The notes below the pieces were generated by a model. It saw nothing but the letters and a program-made list of their open reading frames with translations. It was not told the DNA's origin and ran no database searches. Below are positions 22,903 through 35,399 of a stretch of DNA of 64,000 bases, in pieces; positions within the stretch are counted from its first letter, which is position 1, and each line of letters begins with the position of its first letter. Position numbers and translations under genes: made by a program. The DNA is from Gnetum montanum (Eukaryota; Streptophyta; Gnetopsida; Gnetales; Gnetaceae). The stretch lies in assembly GCA_015680685.1 (NCBI GenBank), contig MNCI01036633.1, positions 15,294-79,293 of the forward strand. The letters run 5' to 3'.

Positions 22903-25485
22903 ATGGCTTCTTCTAGCAGGGACGAATCTCCACCATCTAGTGGTGAATGTAATCAAAGATAGGAGGTTCCAAAGATACAAGTTCCTTAATAATTCCAAGC
23001 TTTTTACACCCATCTAAATCCTTACACTTCATATTTCACCTTCATCCTACATCAGGACGAATAGTTATGATGGAGAGATATGGAAGGTAACATCATATTA
23101 CCTCCCAACCGATATGTTCTTGCAATGTTACTGAACAATCTAATCTAGTTGGCATTGTTAGACTTAATGCATAATATGAAGTCTAGGACCACCTCTATAG
23201 GAATTATCATCCCACTGATGTCCAACAAAGGAAGGATCAGCAAATGGAAGCATGTTATGAGGCTTCAAAAGGTAAGAGGTTCCCTACCCATTTATTCTTA
23301 CAACAAAATAAGGATGGTGGGACTTCTTTTCGAGTGCCTCCTAATATATAGACTCTCCCCCTTTCTTTGATGGGGGGACCCTTAATCAAAGGTTGTAATC
23401 AACTATGGAAAACCTTAGTAGTAGGAAGAATGGTCCTCAAGATTAGGGGGGCCTCGAAAGATGGTAGCCATAATCGATCACCCAAGATCAAGAATAATGA
23501 CAAGCACAATGACAAAGATAAACATAAGGAATAGGGTAGGAAATGAAGGAGCGAATCCCACAGGCATCGTTCTAGTGTTGATTCTTCTTCTTCCTCTTCA
23601 TCCTTGTCATCATTCTCATCATCTTCCTCCTCTAGCTCTAATAGTAGAAGTAGAGGTTAGGAAAAAAGAAAGAACAACAGGGATTGGGATGATGATGAAC
23701 AGTGGAATATGGATGATCACAGATCCCACCAAGACAATAGAGAGCATGGACATGAACAAAAATAAGGGGAGGAACAACATAGAGAAAGGAGGCATTGTAG
23801 GGTGCATCATAGGCATCATGGCCAATGATAGGAGCCAGAGATAGTTATGACTATGATAAGCCTCCACTAGTATAAGAAACATTCTAAACATTTTAGAGGC
23901 TATTAGAATCCCAACTGGGCACTTGAAAGATAGCTACATCAAAATGTTTGATATGAACAATATCCCTAGATTTGAGGGAAAATATAACTCAAATCTGAAA
24001 AATTACCTACAATCCTTTCATGATGCCTATGCCTTGCAAAATATTAAGAAAAAATGAAAAAAATATAAAGCTATTCTCTAGGAAACTTATAAAAGAAGCT
24101 GAAAGCTAGTACCAATCCTTAGAATCAAAATCTATTAATTGATGAAGTAGGATGCTAGAGTTGTTTAATGACAAATATCAAACATACTCCAAAATTTCTA
24201 ATTTATGGAGGCAAATCCAAGGCTAGAAACAAGGCAATCATGAGTCATTGGATGTAGCCATAGGTAAGTATTATTCACTATTGTACCAATGCCCAAGACA
24301 TGGATACTCACAATGGGATTAGCTATGCCATATCATAGATGGGATTAAGACTAAAACAAGGAGAACTCTTGGGGTCTATGCTCAAGGAAAACGTTTTAGT
24401 TAAGGGCCCATTAGATCCAAAGGCTCATTAATTAGGTGGCCAAGGAAGAAGAAGAACTAAAGAAATAGGAAATTATGGAGGAATAAAATAGAGGCCCCTC
24501 CATTTGCAAGATGGAGGTTCACTTCTATGATAATGAGGAGGAGGCACTACTTGATGAACTGGTGCAGAGGAAAACTTTGCTGATATAAAAATTTGTTATC
24601 AAAATATTGACTAAGGTAGATAATATGTGGGACTCCTTAGATGAGAAGTTTCAAACTACTCTAAATATTGTAGAGGAAGTGGTTGTGAATGAAGGAAGAA
24701 GAAGGATGCTAAATAGGGCTATCACAAAAATAAGGGTAAAGCTACAACAATAGAGGAGGTTGCAGATTCAAAGACTGATGATGAAGAATGTGATGTTTTC
24801 CAATAAAAACATCCTAAGAAATGTTTTCTAATATTATCACACCTACAAGAATCTGGGGTGTACATTTTAAACCCTATATTTAAAAAATAGCAAGCACCCA
24901 GGAGGTTGCCTTATTTGAAAGACAACTATCAACAATAGTTCCACCAACAAGCTTACTATCTAAGTGGAGTGCTACCTCAACATCAAGATCAGTACTAGTA
25001 AAGGCAAAATCCACAATTGTGGGGGATGCCACCTCCAAGTTAGCAATACCCTTATCACTAACCAAATCCATATGGTTACTACGTTCAGTGGCTAGTATCT
25101 CCACATGATTCTTCTAGTCACGCTTGCTTCCTACATCACTACTATCCTATGGAGTACTACAAAGAATATCCTTGAAGGGGGAGTCTCCATTTTCCTTCTA
25201 TCCTCCTCAACATCCATACACTCTTGCATCATCACCAACAACACCTCTACCACTTACTCCATCTATGCAGGATGAAATACCTGCCCAACCATAATAGAGA
25301 AATGCCACAAAGGTAGTAAATTTACAATCAGCTCCTCAGCCAATTGATCCTAAACCCAAGCCTCATAAGAGGACATTTTGCAAAACTAATAGTTCCATGA
25401 AGTCCTCTCAAACACCTATGGCTATGGACCCTACCACTTTGACCTTTGAAATCCCTCTCCAATAGACTTCAAACCATGATGCTTT
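22903..25485 (+). pseudogene. Element A gag, broken
   Basis: Starts MASSSRDESPPSSGE at the ATG at 22903. It contains the shared N-terminal block (HPNPYTSYFTFILHQDE-like near 23010), a Ser-rich low-complexity part near 23590-23650, LDMNNIP-like text (MFDMNNIPRFEG near 23945) and the capsid-like region with IIDGIKTKTRRTLGVYAQ near 24335. The zinc knuckle is damaged (CDVF instead of CDIC near 24790). Numerous in-frame stops are present. Confidence 0.7.
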
Positions 25486-26287
25486 TCAATTACATACTAT
25501 CATGTTGACCCATGCAGTCACAGATTGGATCAAGGATAACCACCTTCTCAGGAAGAGATTTGATCCTTGGAGTCCCCTCATTTACTTACAAATCATCAGA
25601 AATGAACCATGTAAGGCTCTTTTGGATTCAAGTTCCAGAGTTAACATAATTTCTCAAGAGATGTACAAAGCTTGAAACTTGCCTTCCTTGAAAGAGATCA
25701 ACATTAGACTATAGCTGGCAAAATAGTCCATCACTATTTCTTTGGCATTAGTGGAGGATATTGTAATCACCATTTGTGGGTGATCCCATCTTGTTGATTT
25801 TCTAGTGATCCATATGAAGAACTACAAGGGGGACTTCCCTATCATCATGGAAAGAGCATGGTTAAGTACTATTGATGCAATAATGGGGATTTGAAACCTT
25901 TCCTTGAATATTTTTAAGGAAAATAAATTCGAAAAGATAGAGAAGAAGAGAATTCCATGCATCATGTATAGTGACACAAGGTACCATTGCGTGCAAAGAT
26001 TGTGGACCATCAAAGGAACATCACTTTAGGCATGTAATTAGTATGCAAAAACTATAAAACTTCAAATGTGTCTATACATGGAAACCACTAAATAAGAAGG
26101 TAACTACTGGCTAATAATAGATAATGAGGTTGGATCAACAATGTGCATGGAACCAGTTGAGAGCCTCACTAGCTCCTATGTTGAAAGCATTAACAAATTG
26201 GAGTAGATTCATCACCAACTCTCTAATACACAAAGTGAAATAGATTAGGGAGAGTTGAAGATCCCTAAGACTTTCAATGAAGAGCCT
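25486..26287 (+). pseudogene. Element A aspartic protease region, broken
   Basis: CKALLDSSSRVNIISQEMY (near 25610-25670) is the active-site region; relatives with DLGSS show that the Gly is lost here. The distal FPIIMERAWLSTIDA is near 25835. The linker (KIEKKRIPCIMYSDTRYHCV) leads to the insertion point of B at 26287. Confidence 0.7.
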
Positions 26288-27076
26288 TGATGAATTTTCA
26301 TCGATGAGTTGCATCAATGGGGGTTGACGTGGTGTCTAAGTCTACCTATATAAATGCATGCATCCACTGCATTTATGGCATTGATTATTCAATAACTTAG
26401 GAAAGTTTTTGCAATTTTTTTCCACAATAGTTAGAATATTTTCTAAGTGCCCACAGTAAGATTCAAGAAGTGTATAGATCCTTATTCAAGAACTGATGTA
26501 CCTAGACACTTTGATGGGATGACAATAAAGATAAACTTCTTAAAATACCTTGCAGCATTTGGAAATAGCTTAATGTTTATTATAATGCACTCTATTATTC
26601 ATGTAATTTACTTCCATGTCCTTAGTTAATTAAATAAGATTAATTAGTACACATAAGTATAACCACCTCAAACATAATGTTAATGCTTGGTAATTCCAAT
26701 AGTGCTAGCACTTGGTAACCCAATAGCATTGTAATGTGTTCAAGTTGTGTACGATAGGTGGGATATGATACTTATGTTAGAAAATAGCTCAAGGTATTAA
26801 TTATTTTATTAGATTAATTAATACTTAATCACTTTATTTTACACTTAGTTTAAACTAGATAGAAAATATAAAATTATACAAATCATGTACCTTGATTACA
26901 CTTAACCATATGCTTGTACTTACACAAGTGGAACTAAGAAGACAACGATCGTGTCCTTAGGTTCACTACCTAGATAATATGCATTTAGAGAACTAAATTC
27001 TATAGAATTCAATTAGATTGTGCATGAACGCTTGTAATTCATATAGTTAGGCATAGGGTATACTTGCTGCTCATCA
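26288..27076 (+). mobile_element. Element B 5' LTR
   Basis: Starts TGATGAATTTTCATCG, ends TGCTGCTCATCA, 789 bp. TATA-like CTATATAAATG near 26344. It lacks about 50 bp of the U3 dyad array that the 3' LTR has. AATAAAGATAAAC near 26524 marks the polyadenylation area. Confidence 0.85.
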
Positions 27077-27077
27077 T

Positions 27078-27095
27078 TGGTGTCATTGTTAAGGG
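27078..27095 (+). other. Element B primer-binding site
   Basis: TGGTGTCATTGTTAAGGG, the tRNA-Asp type with several C-to-T and G-to-A changes. Confidence 0.6.
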
Positions 27096-27198
27096 CTTTA
27101 GTTAGCTACGTGTGCTCAACAACATTGTAATGAGCCCTAAAGTCAAAATCATTTAGGAAAATAATAATAACACATGCACACTATTTTTAAGAACTAAC

Positions 27199-29735
27199 AT
27201 GGCTTCTTCTAGCAGGGAAAACTCTCCACTATTCATAAGTGGATCCAATTAGCAACAATAAGAAGTCCATAAGATGCTAGTGCCCCAACATTTTAAAGTG
27301 GTCTACATTCATCCAAATGAGTACACTCTAGACTTCACCTTCATCCTACATTAGGATGAGTAGCTACGATGGAGGGACATGAAAGGCAACATCGTGTTGC
27401 CTCTCAATTAATCTATTCTTGCAATGTCGCTCAAAAATATCATCAAATTGGACATTATAGGACTCAATTCTAAGTACAAAGTGTAAGATCATGCCTATTG
27501 AGACTATCATTCCATAGAGGCATAAAAAAAGAAAGATTGGTAGATGAAGGCCTAATATGAGATCACAAAAGGTAAGCAGACACACAAAGAAGGTAAGGAC
27601 TTCTTTTTGGGGAGCTCTCAATACACTAATTCTCATCCTCTCTTTTAATGAGAAGATCCTTAACTAATGGATACAATCAACTATAACCAACCCTAGCTTT
27701 GGAAATAATGGATCCCATGATCAAAGGGCCTTGAAAGGAAGCAGCTAGAGTAGGAATGAGGACAAGCATCAAAAGAAAGATAAACATGGTAAATGGGATA
27801 GGGACCAAAGAAGGGGGAGTAGTAGGCATCGCTCTGGTGCTAGTTCTTCTTCCTCTTCACCTTTTTCATCCTCATCATCTTCCTTCTCCAACTCTGATTA
27901 GAGTAAGGAACCATGATGGAGGTGAATGATGGGATAGGGATGATCGTAGATCCCACTATAATGACAACAATTGTGGACATGAATAGTAGGAAGATGATCA
28001 AAACAAAGAAATAAGGGACAATGGGGATCATCATAGGAATCATGGCCATGATAGGAGCCATTGTAACTGATATGACTATGATGAGCCCCTATTAGCAACC
28101 AAAAAAATGCTAAACATTATAGAGGTTGTAAGGATCCCAACTAGGCATGTGAAAGATAGCTAAATCAAATGGCTAGATATGAATAATATCCCCAAGTTCG
28201 AGGGGGAGTATAATTCAGATCTGCAAAATCATCTACAAGCCTTTCACGATGCCTATACTTTACAAAACATGGAGAATGACTGGCAAAAATTGAAGCTATT
28301 TCCTAGAACACCCATCAAAGAAGTTGAAAGTTGGTATCAATCCTTGGAATTAGAATAAATCCATAGATAGAGTATGATTATTAAAATATTAGATGATAAG
28401 TACCAAATGTACTCTTGAGTGTCCAACTTGAGAAGGAAAATCCAATGGTGGAAATAGGAAACTCATAAGTCCTTAGATGTGGCCATGGGTAGGTACTACT
28501 CCTTGTTGCACGGATGCCTAGGCCATGGCTATTCTCAAAAGAATCAGCTACACCATATCATAGATGGGCTTCGAACTAAAATGAGGAGAACTCTTGGGGT
28601 CTATGCCCAAGGAAGACTTTCGAAGGTAAGGGCCCATCAAATCCAAAGGCTAATTGAGGAATTGGCTAAGGAAGAAGGTGACTGAAAAAGAGAGAAAGTA
28701 TAGAAGAGTACAAGAGGGACCCCTCCCTCCACAAGAGGGAGGTCCATTTCTATGACAATGAGGAGGAGGTGCCACTTGATGAAGTGATGCAATGAAAAAC
28801 CTTGCTAATCCAAAAATCTACCTTTGAAAAGTTGGCCAAGGTTGGTAAAATGTGGGACTCCTTCAATGAAAAATTCCAAAATTCTCTAAGAATTTCTAAG
28901 AAGAACAGAGCTCAAGGAGGAAGTGGACATGATAGAAGGAAGAGAAAGGAAGCTAAACGTGACCATCACAAGGCTAAGGGTAAGGCTGCTACTAGAGAAG
29001 AGGTTGTGGATTCTGAATCTAATGATCACAAGTGTGACATATGCCACTATGAACATCCTAAGGGGTGTTGCCCTATTATTTCACACTTATAGAAATTTAG
29101 GGTGTACGCATTAAATCCTAGATTGGCCAAATAGCAATCAACCAAGAGGTTGCCTTATTCTCAAGGTAACTATCAGTAGTTCCATCAACAAGCCTACTAT
29201 CCGAGTGAAGCACCACCTCAGCCTCATGAGCAATATCAGTAGTGCCAACATCCACAATTGTGGGGGATGATGCCTCCAAGGCAACAGTATCCTTACCACT
29301 AGCTAGATCCTTATGGATACTACATTCAGCAACCTATCTCTCCACATGACTCTTCTAATCACACTTCCTTCTAACACCACTACTACCTTTCTAAATATTA
29401 TAAAGCACCATCTCCAAAGGGTAAGTCCCCATTTCCTTATTACCCTTTTTATTATTACACTCTTTCACTTCCACCTACAACTCCTCTTCCCACTACTTCA
29501 TTTATGTAGGGATAAATACTAGTCTAGCCACAGCAAAGAAATGTCACAAGGGCCATAAACTTACAATTGATTTCTCAACTAAGTGGTTTTGACACTAAGC
29601 CTTGAAAAAGACCATTCTTCATAACCAAAAATCCAACAAAGCCCTCATAGACACTTGCAATTGCTGACCCTACTTTTCTACATTCTTTGAAATATCTCTC
29701 AAGAATCCCTCAAACCAATATGCTCCCAAATTGCA
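27199..29735 (+). pseudogene. Element B gag, broken
   Basis: Starts MASSSRENSP at 27199. The DMNNIPKFEGEYNSDLQNHL block is near 28180-28240. Capsid-like text GRYYSLLHGCLGHGYSQ is at 28479-28550 and RTKMRRTLGVYAQGRLSK near 28570. The zinc knuckle is intact as CDICHYEHPKGCC (about 29033-29073), i.e. C-X2-C-X3-H-X4-C. A Lys/Arg-rich patch precedes the knuckle. A proline-rich C-terminal part follows. Gag would form the particle and bind RNA. Confidence 0.75.
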
Positions 29736-30520
29736 CACTGTAATGTTGACCAATGCAGTCACTGATTAGATAAAGGTTGACCATCTTCTAGGAAGAGATT
29801 TGATCCTAGGAGTCCCCTCATCTACATGCAAATTGTAAGAAATGAGCCTTGTAAGGCTCTTCTAGACTCTAGTTCTAGAGTTAACTTGATATTACAAGAG
29901 ATATACAAAGTCTGGATCCTACCTCCACTGAAAAAGGGTAACATTTTCTTAGAGTTAACAAATCAATCCATCACTACCCCCTTTAGATTAATGAAGGAAA
30001 TTGTGACCACTATTTGTAGGTGGTCCTATCCTACAAACTTCTTGGTGATCTGTGTGGATAATTATAAAAGGGACTTTCCTATCATTATGGGAAGAGCATG
30101 GCTAAGTATCATTGATTCACAATTTGGGATATAAGATCTATTCTTGGATATTTCTAATGAGAATGAATTTGAAAAGATTGAGAAGAAGCACATTTCATGC
30201 ATCATGTACAATGACACAAGATGCCACTACATGCAGAAATTATGGATTATAAAAAGTATAACACTCAAAGCATGCAAGCACTCTATAGACATCATAGAAA
30301 TTCAAAGGTGCCTGTACATAGCATTCACAAAATAGGAGGGCATCTAGTGGCTAACAACTGTAACAAAGATCAATTCAAAAACGTGCATGGAACCAGCTAA
30401 GAGCCTCACAAGCTCTTATGTGGATAGCATGGACCAATTAGAGTAGATCCATCACTAACTCTTTGAAGAACAAGGTGAAAACAATTAGGTAGAGTTGGAG
30501 ATCCCTAAAACCTTCAAGTA
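29736..30520 (+). pseudogene. Element B aspartic protease and linker
   Basis: CKALLDSSSRVNLILQEIY at about 29848-29905 is the active-site loop; the Gly after Asp-Ser is missing, so activity is doubtful. The distal motif FPIIMGRAWLSIIDSQFGI ends at 30134. The linker KIEKKHISCIMYNDTRCHYM follows (30144-30335). Confidence 0.75.
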
Positions 30521-32000
30521 GGATCCCCTTAAGTTGAAGGCTCTACTACCTAGGATGGGATATACCTTTGTAAATAATGGCAAGCTTATTATCATCAATG
30601 CTACTCTTACTTCCTTGCAAAAAAAATTGTTGGAAGTTATCAACAAATGGCCAATAGCCTTTGCTTGGTCATATCATGATCTCATAGGAATTGATCCTAG
30701 GATATGCCAGCACAAGATCTATACAGGCTCCTCCATAAAACCAAAGAGGCAATCATAGAGGAGATTGAACTCCAAGTTCAAATAGATCATCAAGGAAGAA
30801 ATTGAGCAACTCCTCAAGGCAGGGTTCATTTATCCCATTACAGATAGTGAGTGGGTTAGCCCACTTTTCATAGTGCCAAAGAAAGGAAGCAAGTGAAGAT
30901 TCTATATTGATTTTAGGCTAGTGAACATGGATATATACAAGGATCACTTTCCTTTAACACTTGTGGATCAAGTGTTGGATACCATCATAGGGCATTGCTA
31001 CTACAGCTTTCTGGATGGTTATAGTAGCTATAACCAAATCTGGATCATGCTAGAGGATTAGGACAAAACAACATTCACAAGTCCCTAGGAGAATTTTTCA
31101 TATCGTAAGATGCCCTTTGGCCTGTATAATACTTTTTCTACTTTCCAACGTTTGGTCATCAACATATTCTAATAATTGATAGGTAGTGGGATGGGGGTCT
31201 TTAAGGATGAGTTCTCCACCTACAAGGCTACTTTTGAGCAAGCCTTGGACCATCTAAAGAAATTTCTTAAATGATGTGTGGAGATCAACCTTAGGCTCAA
31301 CTAGTCGAAGAGCCATTTTATGATCCCAAAAGGCATTATCTTGGGGCATTGTATTTCTAATAAGGGGATCAAGGTAGACCCAGAAATGATAAGGGTCATC
31401 TAAGAAATTCTCCTATAGCTTGAAAGTGTTAAAGAAGTGAGGTCATTCCTTGGACACATTGGTTATTATAGGTGCTTTATTAAGAACTTTTCAAAAATTG
31501 CCAAACCATTAATGGATCTCACAAAGAAGGATGCACTATTTGTCTAGACTAAGGAATGCGAGCATGCATTATAATACCTCAAGCAAAAGCTCATAGAAAG
31601 ACTAATTCTACAAGCTCTACATTGGTCCAAACCATTTCATTTCATGATGGACACATCCAACTATGCACTAGGAGCCATGCTTACACAGCTAGACAATCAA
31701 AAACATTCTTATTATATCTATTGTGCAATCAGGAGCATTGTGGATGCACAATTGAATTACACCACCATTGAAAAAGAACTCATGGAAGTGGTGTATAGCC
31801 TAGAGAAATTCAGGCATCATGTGCTTGGATATAAGGTGTTTGTGTACATACATCATAGTGCTATTAGGTTCCTCATGAACAAACCAATGGTGAGAGCTTG
31901 TGTTATACAATGGTTAGGGAATTTGCAAGAGTTCAATCTTATGATGGTGGACAAAAAGGAAACTGAGAATGTGGTAGTTAACTACTTATCTCGGTTATGA
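30521..32000 (+). pseudogene. Element B RT and RNase H, broken
   Basis: RT motifs: IIKEEIEQLLKAGFIYPI, VPKKGSK, YYSFLDGYSSYNQI (catalytic Asp kept), KMPFGLYN, then VFKDEFSTY where relatives have FMDDFST. The connection is [17 protein letters not shown]. RNase H is in the open frame 31644-32000: FHFMMDTSNYALGAML, then AQLNYTTIEKELMEVV, then YIHHSAIRFL and VVNYLSRL. Many Trp and Gln codons have become stops. Confidence 0.85.
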
Positions 32001-32099
32001 TGGGATAGCAAGAAGGAGGAAAGCCCACTCTCAGACTAATTCCCTAATGAACTTCTCTTTGTTGGTGTTGTGAACGAACAAAACCCCAAGGAGATCAAC

Positions 32100-33440
32100 T
32101 GATACAATAACATCTTGTCCTACCTACTCACTCAAGAGATGCCATAGGGATGGGACTACAAGAACAAATACTTTCTTCACTAGTTCAAACATTTCATGGA
32201 GATCAATGATAATCCTTATAAGGTTTGTGTAGATGGCTTGGCTAGATGATGCATTCCTAATTCTAATTAATTATGAGTCCTCCAAGATGCACATGAGGGT
32301 CCTTGTGGGGGCCACTATGTTGGGAGGTGAATGGCGATTAAGATCCTCATGGCAAAATATTATTGGCTGACACTTTTTAGGGATGCACATCACTTTGTCT
32401 GTTCATATGATAGATGCCAATGAGATGGAGGGATGATTGCTCATATAGAAGGGCCCCAACAGTGGATCCAACCACTAGGGCCTTTTGACCTCTAGGGAAT
32501 TAACTTTATGAGGTCCATCAGCTTCATGTTCAATGGAAAGGCCTACATAATTTTAGTTGTTAACTACTACATGAAATGGACAGAAGTTGCAGTTGTCACT
32601 GATTGTACATCCTCTATGGTAGCTCAGTTTGTACAACAATATGTTGTAAATAGGTTTGGCATACCAAGGGCACTTATTTCTAATAATGGAACATACTTCA
32701 TGGGCATCACTGTTACTCATGCAACATTTGTGGGTTGAGCATTAATTAACAACTCCATACCATCCCCAAGCTAATGATCAAACTAAAGTCACTAATAGGA
32801 AGATAACCAAAATACTAATGAGAAGAGTTAGTAAATATAAGAGATACTGGAGCTTTAAACTTAATGATGTCCTTTGGGCTTATTGTTCAACTTGAAAATT
32901 CCCTATTGGATAATCTCCCTATGAGCTCGTGTACGTAAAGCTTCCAACACTTCCTATCCAAGTAGAACTCTGTACACTATCAACTACATGTGACCTCAAC
33001 TTAGACCTAAGTCCAGCACAAAAAGAATGATTGATGAATCTCAATGTTCTAGATGAGAACTGATTATTAGTTTTATCATCCAACAAAGTGCACAAGGCAT
33101 ATAATAAACAATGACATGACCTAAGGATTAGAAAAGTCAAATTTTAACTAGAAGATAAGTTGCTCTATTGGAACCCCATGCACATTCCTCAACAAACTAA
33201 GTTTTAAACATTATGAGAGGATCCTTATATCATCTATGAAACTTTTCCTTCTGAGGTCATGTTAATCTACCAACTTGATAGCCCAAATAAGAAATTTTTA
33301 GTCAACATCGAACAAATTAAGCCTTTTCATGAACATCAACTAACTAGTGGACATAATGCCTTAACAGATGAACAAGCACACTCCATCTTTAGGATCTTCC
33401 CCTTCCAACTTTGTCATGGAGGAGATGACCATCCATGTTG
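32100..33440 (+). pseudogene. Element B integrase, broken
   Basis: YYWLTLFRDAHHFVCS and DRCQ belong to the zinc finger. The core reads GINFMRSISF, VVNYYMKWTEVAVVTDCTSS, SNNGTYFMG, so two catalytic Asp positions are Asn, as in E1. The C-terminal Athila-type block is near 32935-33055 (LNLDLSPAQKE, LMNLNVLDEN). The frame ends around RIFPFQLCHGGDDHPC at 33441, overlapping an internal purine-rich GTCATGGAGGAGATG. Confidence 0.8.
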
Positions 33441-34509
33441 AAATCTTGTAAACTAGCTTCTTGGTTTCTAACTTTTCTATTTTACATCATTTTAAATACA
33501 TTTTCCATTTTATTGAGTCTTTTACAATTTTTTCTATATTTTGCATTTTTAGTACAGTGGGACTTCAAATGGATTTGTCACTTTTGTACTTACTTGCCAT
33601 CTAAGTTACATGAGTGTTTTTATGGATTTCTCATTATTCTGTTATCGACCAATAATAGGAAGCAAAGTCTTTACATGGTGTGATTCCCATTGAAAAAAAA
33701 CAATAAGAATGGAAATTCAAAGCACACCCCATGAAATAATAATGGGCTACAAGCATTGGTTATGAGGCTAGAAAGACATGTTACCCATGCCTAAAGGCAT
33801 CCCTCTAACTAAGGTGCTCTTCACTTCTTGCTTCTCTTTTCTTCTTCTTTAAGAATGGTGAGTGGTCTGTGGGGTTGTTCTTGTTTTTGGAAGGGTGGAA
33901 TGGTCTAAAGTGTTGATGCAATGTCACTAGTATTGGATGGTCTTGATTCAAACTAAGCAAAGGAGGTTCCCAGGTAATATTTAGTCACCTCTTCCACAAG
34001 AAACTTCATGTGACCACCATGGAGCATTCTATACTCTCTCATACACCAATTCTTTCCATAAACCACCTCACTACCTCTTTTCATGATTGGTTTGACTAGC
34101 TCATTAGTAAATGGTTGATATTCTTTGATGACTATTTTGGTGATTTGATCTTTAATGATCCACAACCATTAATCATCCTTGGGGCCCATGGACTCCTTAG
34201 GTTGAGATCATGTAAGGACATTAAAGGGCATGTGCCTATTATGGGGAGCACCCACTTGCATACTCCTTGGTTGGGACGATTAAATTCCTTAGCCATTTTT
34301 CTCTCAAATCCTATGCATTCCACATTGATTTCATCTAGTTTTACACTTCTTGATCAATAATCTCCAAATCAAATCTCCTTTTTTGTGCATATTCTGAGCC
34401 CTCTTCAAGCATTTCCTAGTATTCTAGGCTTTTTTGGCTTTCTCTGAACTTCAATTTCATTGAAAAACTCCTTATTTTTATATGTGAAAATTATTTTTCC
34501 TATGACAGC

Positions 34510-34620
34510 ATTGACACATCCCCGTCAATGCAGTTAGATACATTGATGCATCCTCATCAACGTAGTTAGATGTGTCGATGCAACCCAATCGATGCATGGC
34601 AAAAATACTATAAATAGTGA
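34510..34620 (+). promoter_or_regulatory. Internal U3-like hairpin array with TATA box in element B
   Basis: Three units of about 31 bp each hold a short dyad: TTGAC...GTCAA (34511-34528), TTGATG...CATCAA (34543-34560) and TCGAT...ATCGA (34575-34592). TATAAATA follows at 34609-34616. LTR U3 regions of this clade have the same plan. It lies between integrase and the extra ORF, so it could drive that ORF. Confidence 0.4.
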
Positions 34621-35399
34621 TGGGGACTTAGCCATTCTTTCACATTTTCCATTCAATGCCAAAGGAGATTTTGTAGTTTTTTTAGCCCAAAGCCTTCCTA
34701 AGCCCATAACTTTCGAACCTCTTATTTGATTCACTTCATTCGTCAATCTTGTCACTACTAGAGGTGAGCTTTATGTTGTGGGGGCCATAAACCATAGGTT
34801 TTTAATAGAAAAATTTTCAAAATATTTCTACATCCCATGAGGTTTAACAAATAAAATAATATTAAATATCATAAACTTATCAAAGTTAACCATTACCAAC
34901 AAACTCTTATAGCTATCAAACTAAAATAATAATAATAAATATTAAAATACTCAATCTACCATAATCACAACTTAGCCTAAGTGTAACTGATCAAAGAAGA
35001 AAAGGTATCAAGTGTTCTAAGTTACACATCAAATGTTATAACTAGGTAATGTTGTCATTATAGATGGCATTAAGACCCAAAAGAGGATAGGAGGAAGGAC
35101 TATCCTAACTAAGTGATAAGTAACCAAGAGGAGGAAGAGGGCCAACAACAGCAATAACCCTAAGAGGAAGCAGTAGAAACACATGCAATAGGACCTCTTT
35201 AGGATGAGCTCGAGGTGGAGTTTTCTAAAAGATTCCCATAACTGAGATTGTGTAATAACAACGAGATGAGATGCATGTCCTGGAACCAAACCTAGAACTC
35301 ACTTTAACTAAAGCCTGCCTAAAGCATATTCATTCTAAGGACATCTGAGGTGTGGTTCTTTAAGAACTAAATTTTCATCCTTTCTTGGACTTGGCACCA

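Noticed and set aside
23461-23891. Met/Ile/Leu-rich frames on both strands in gag low-complexity DNA
   Set aside because: Shadows of the Ser/Asp/Arg-rich gag segment of element A in other frames.
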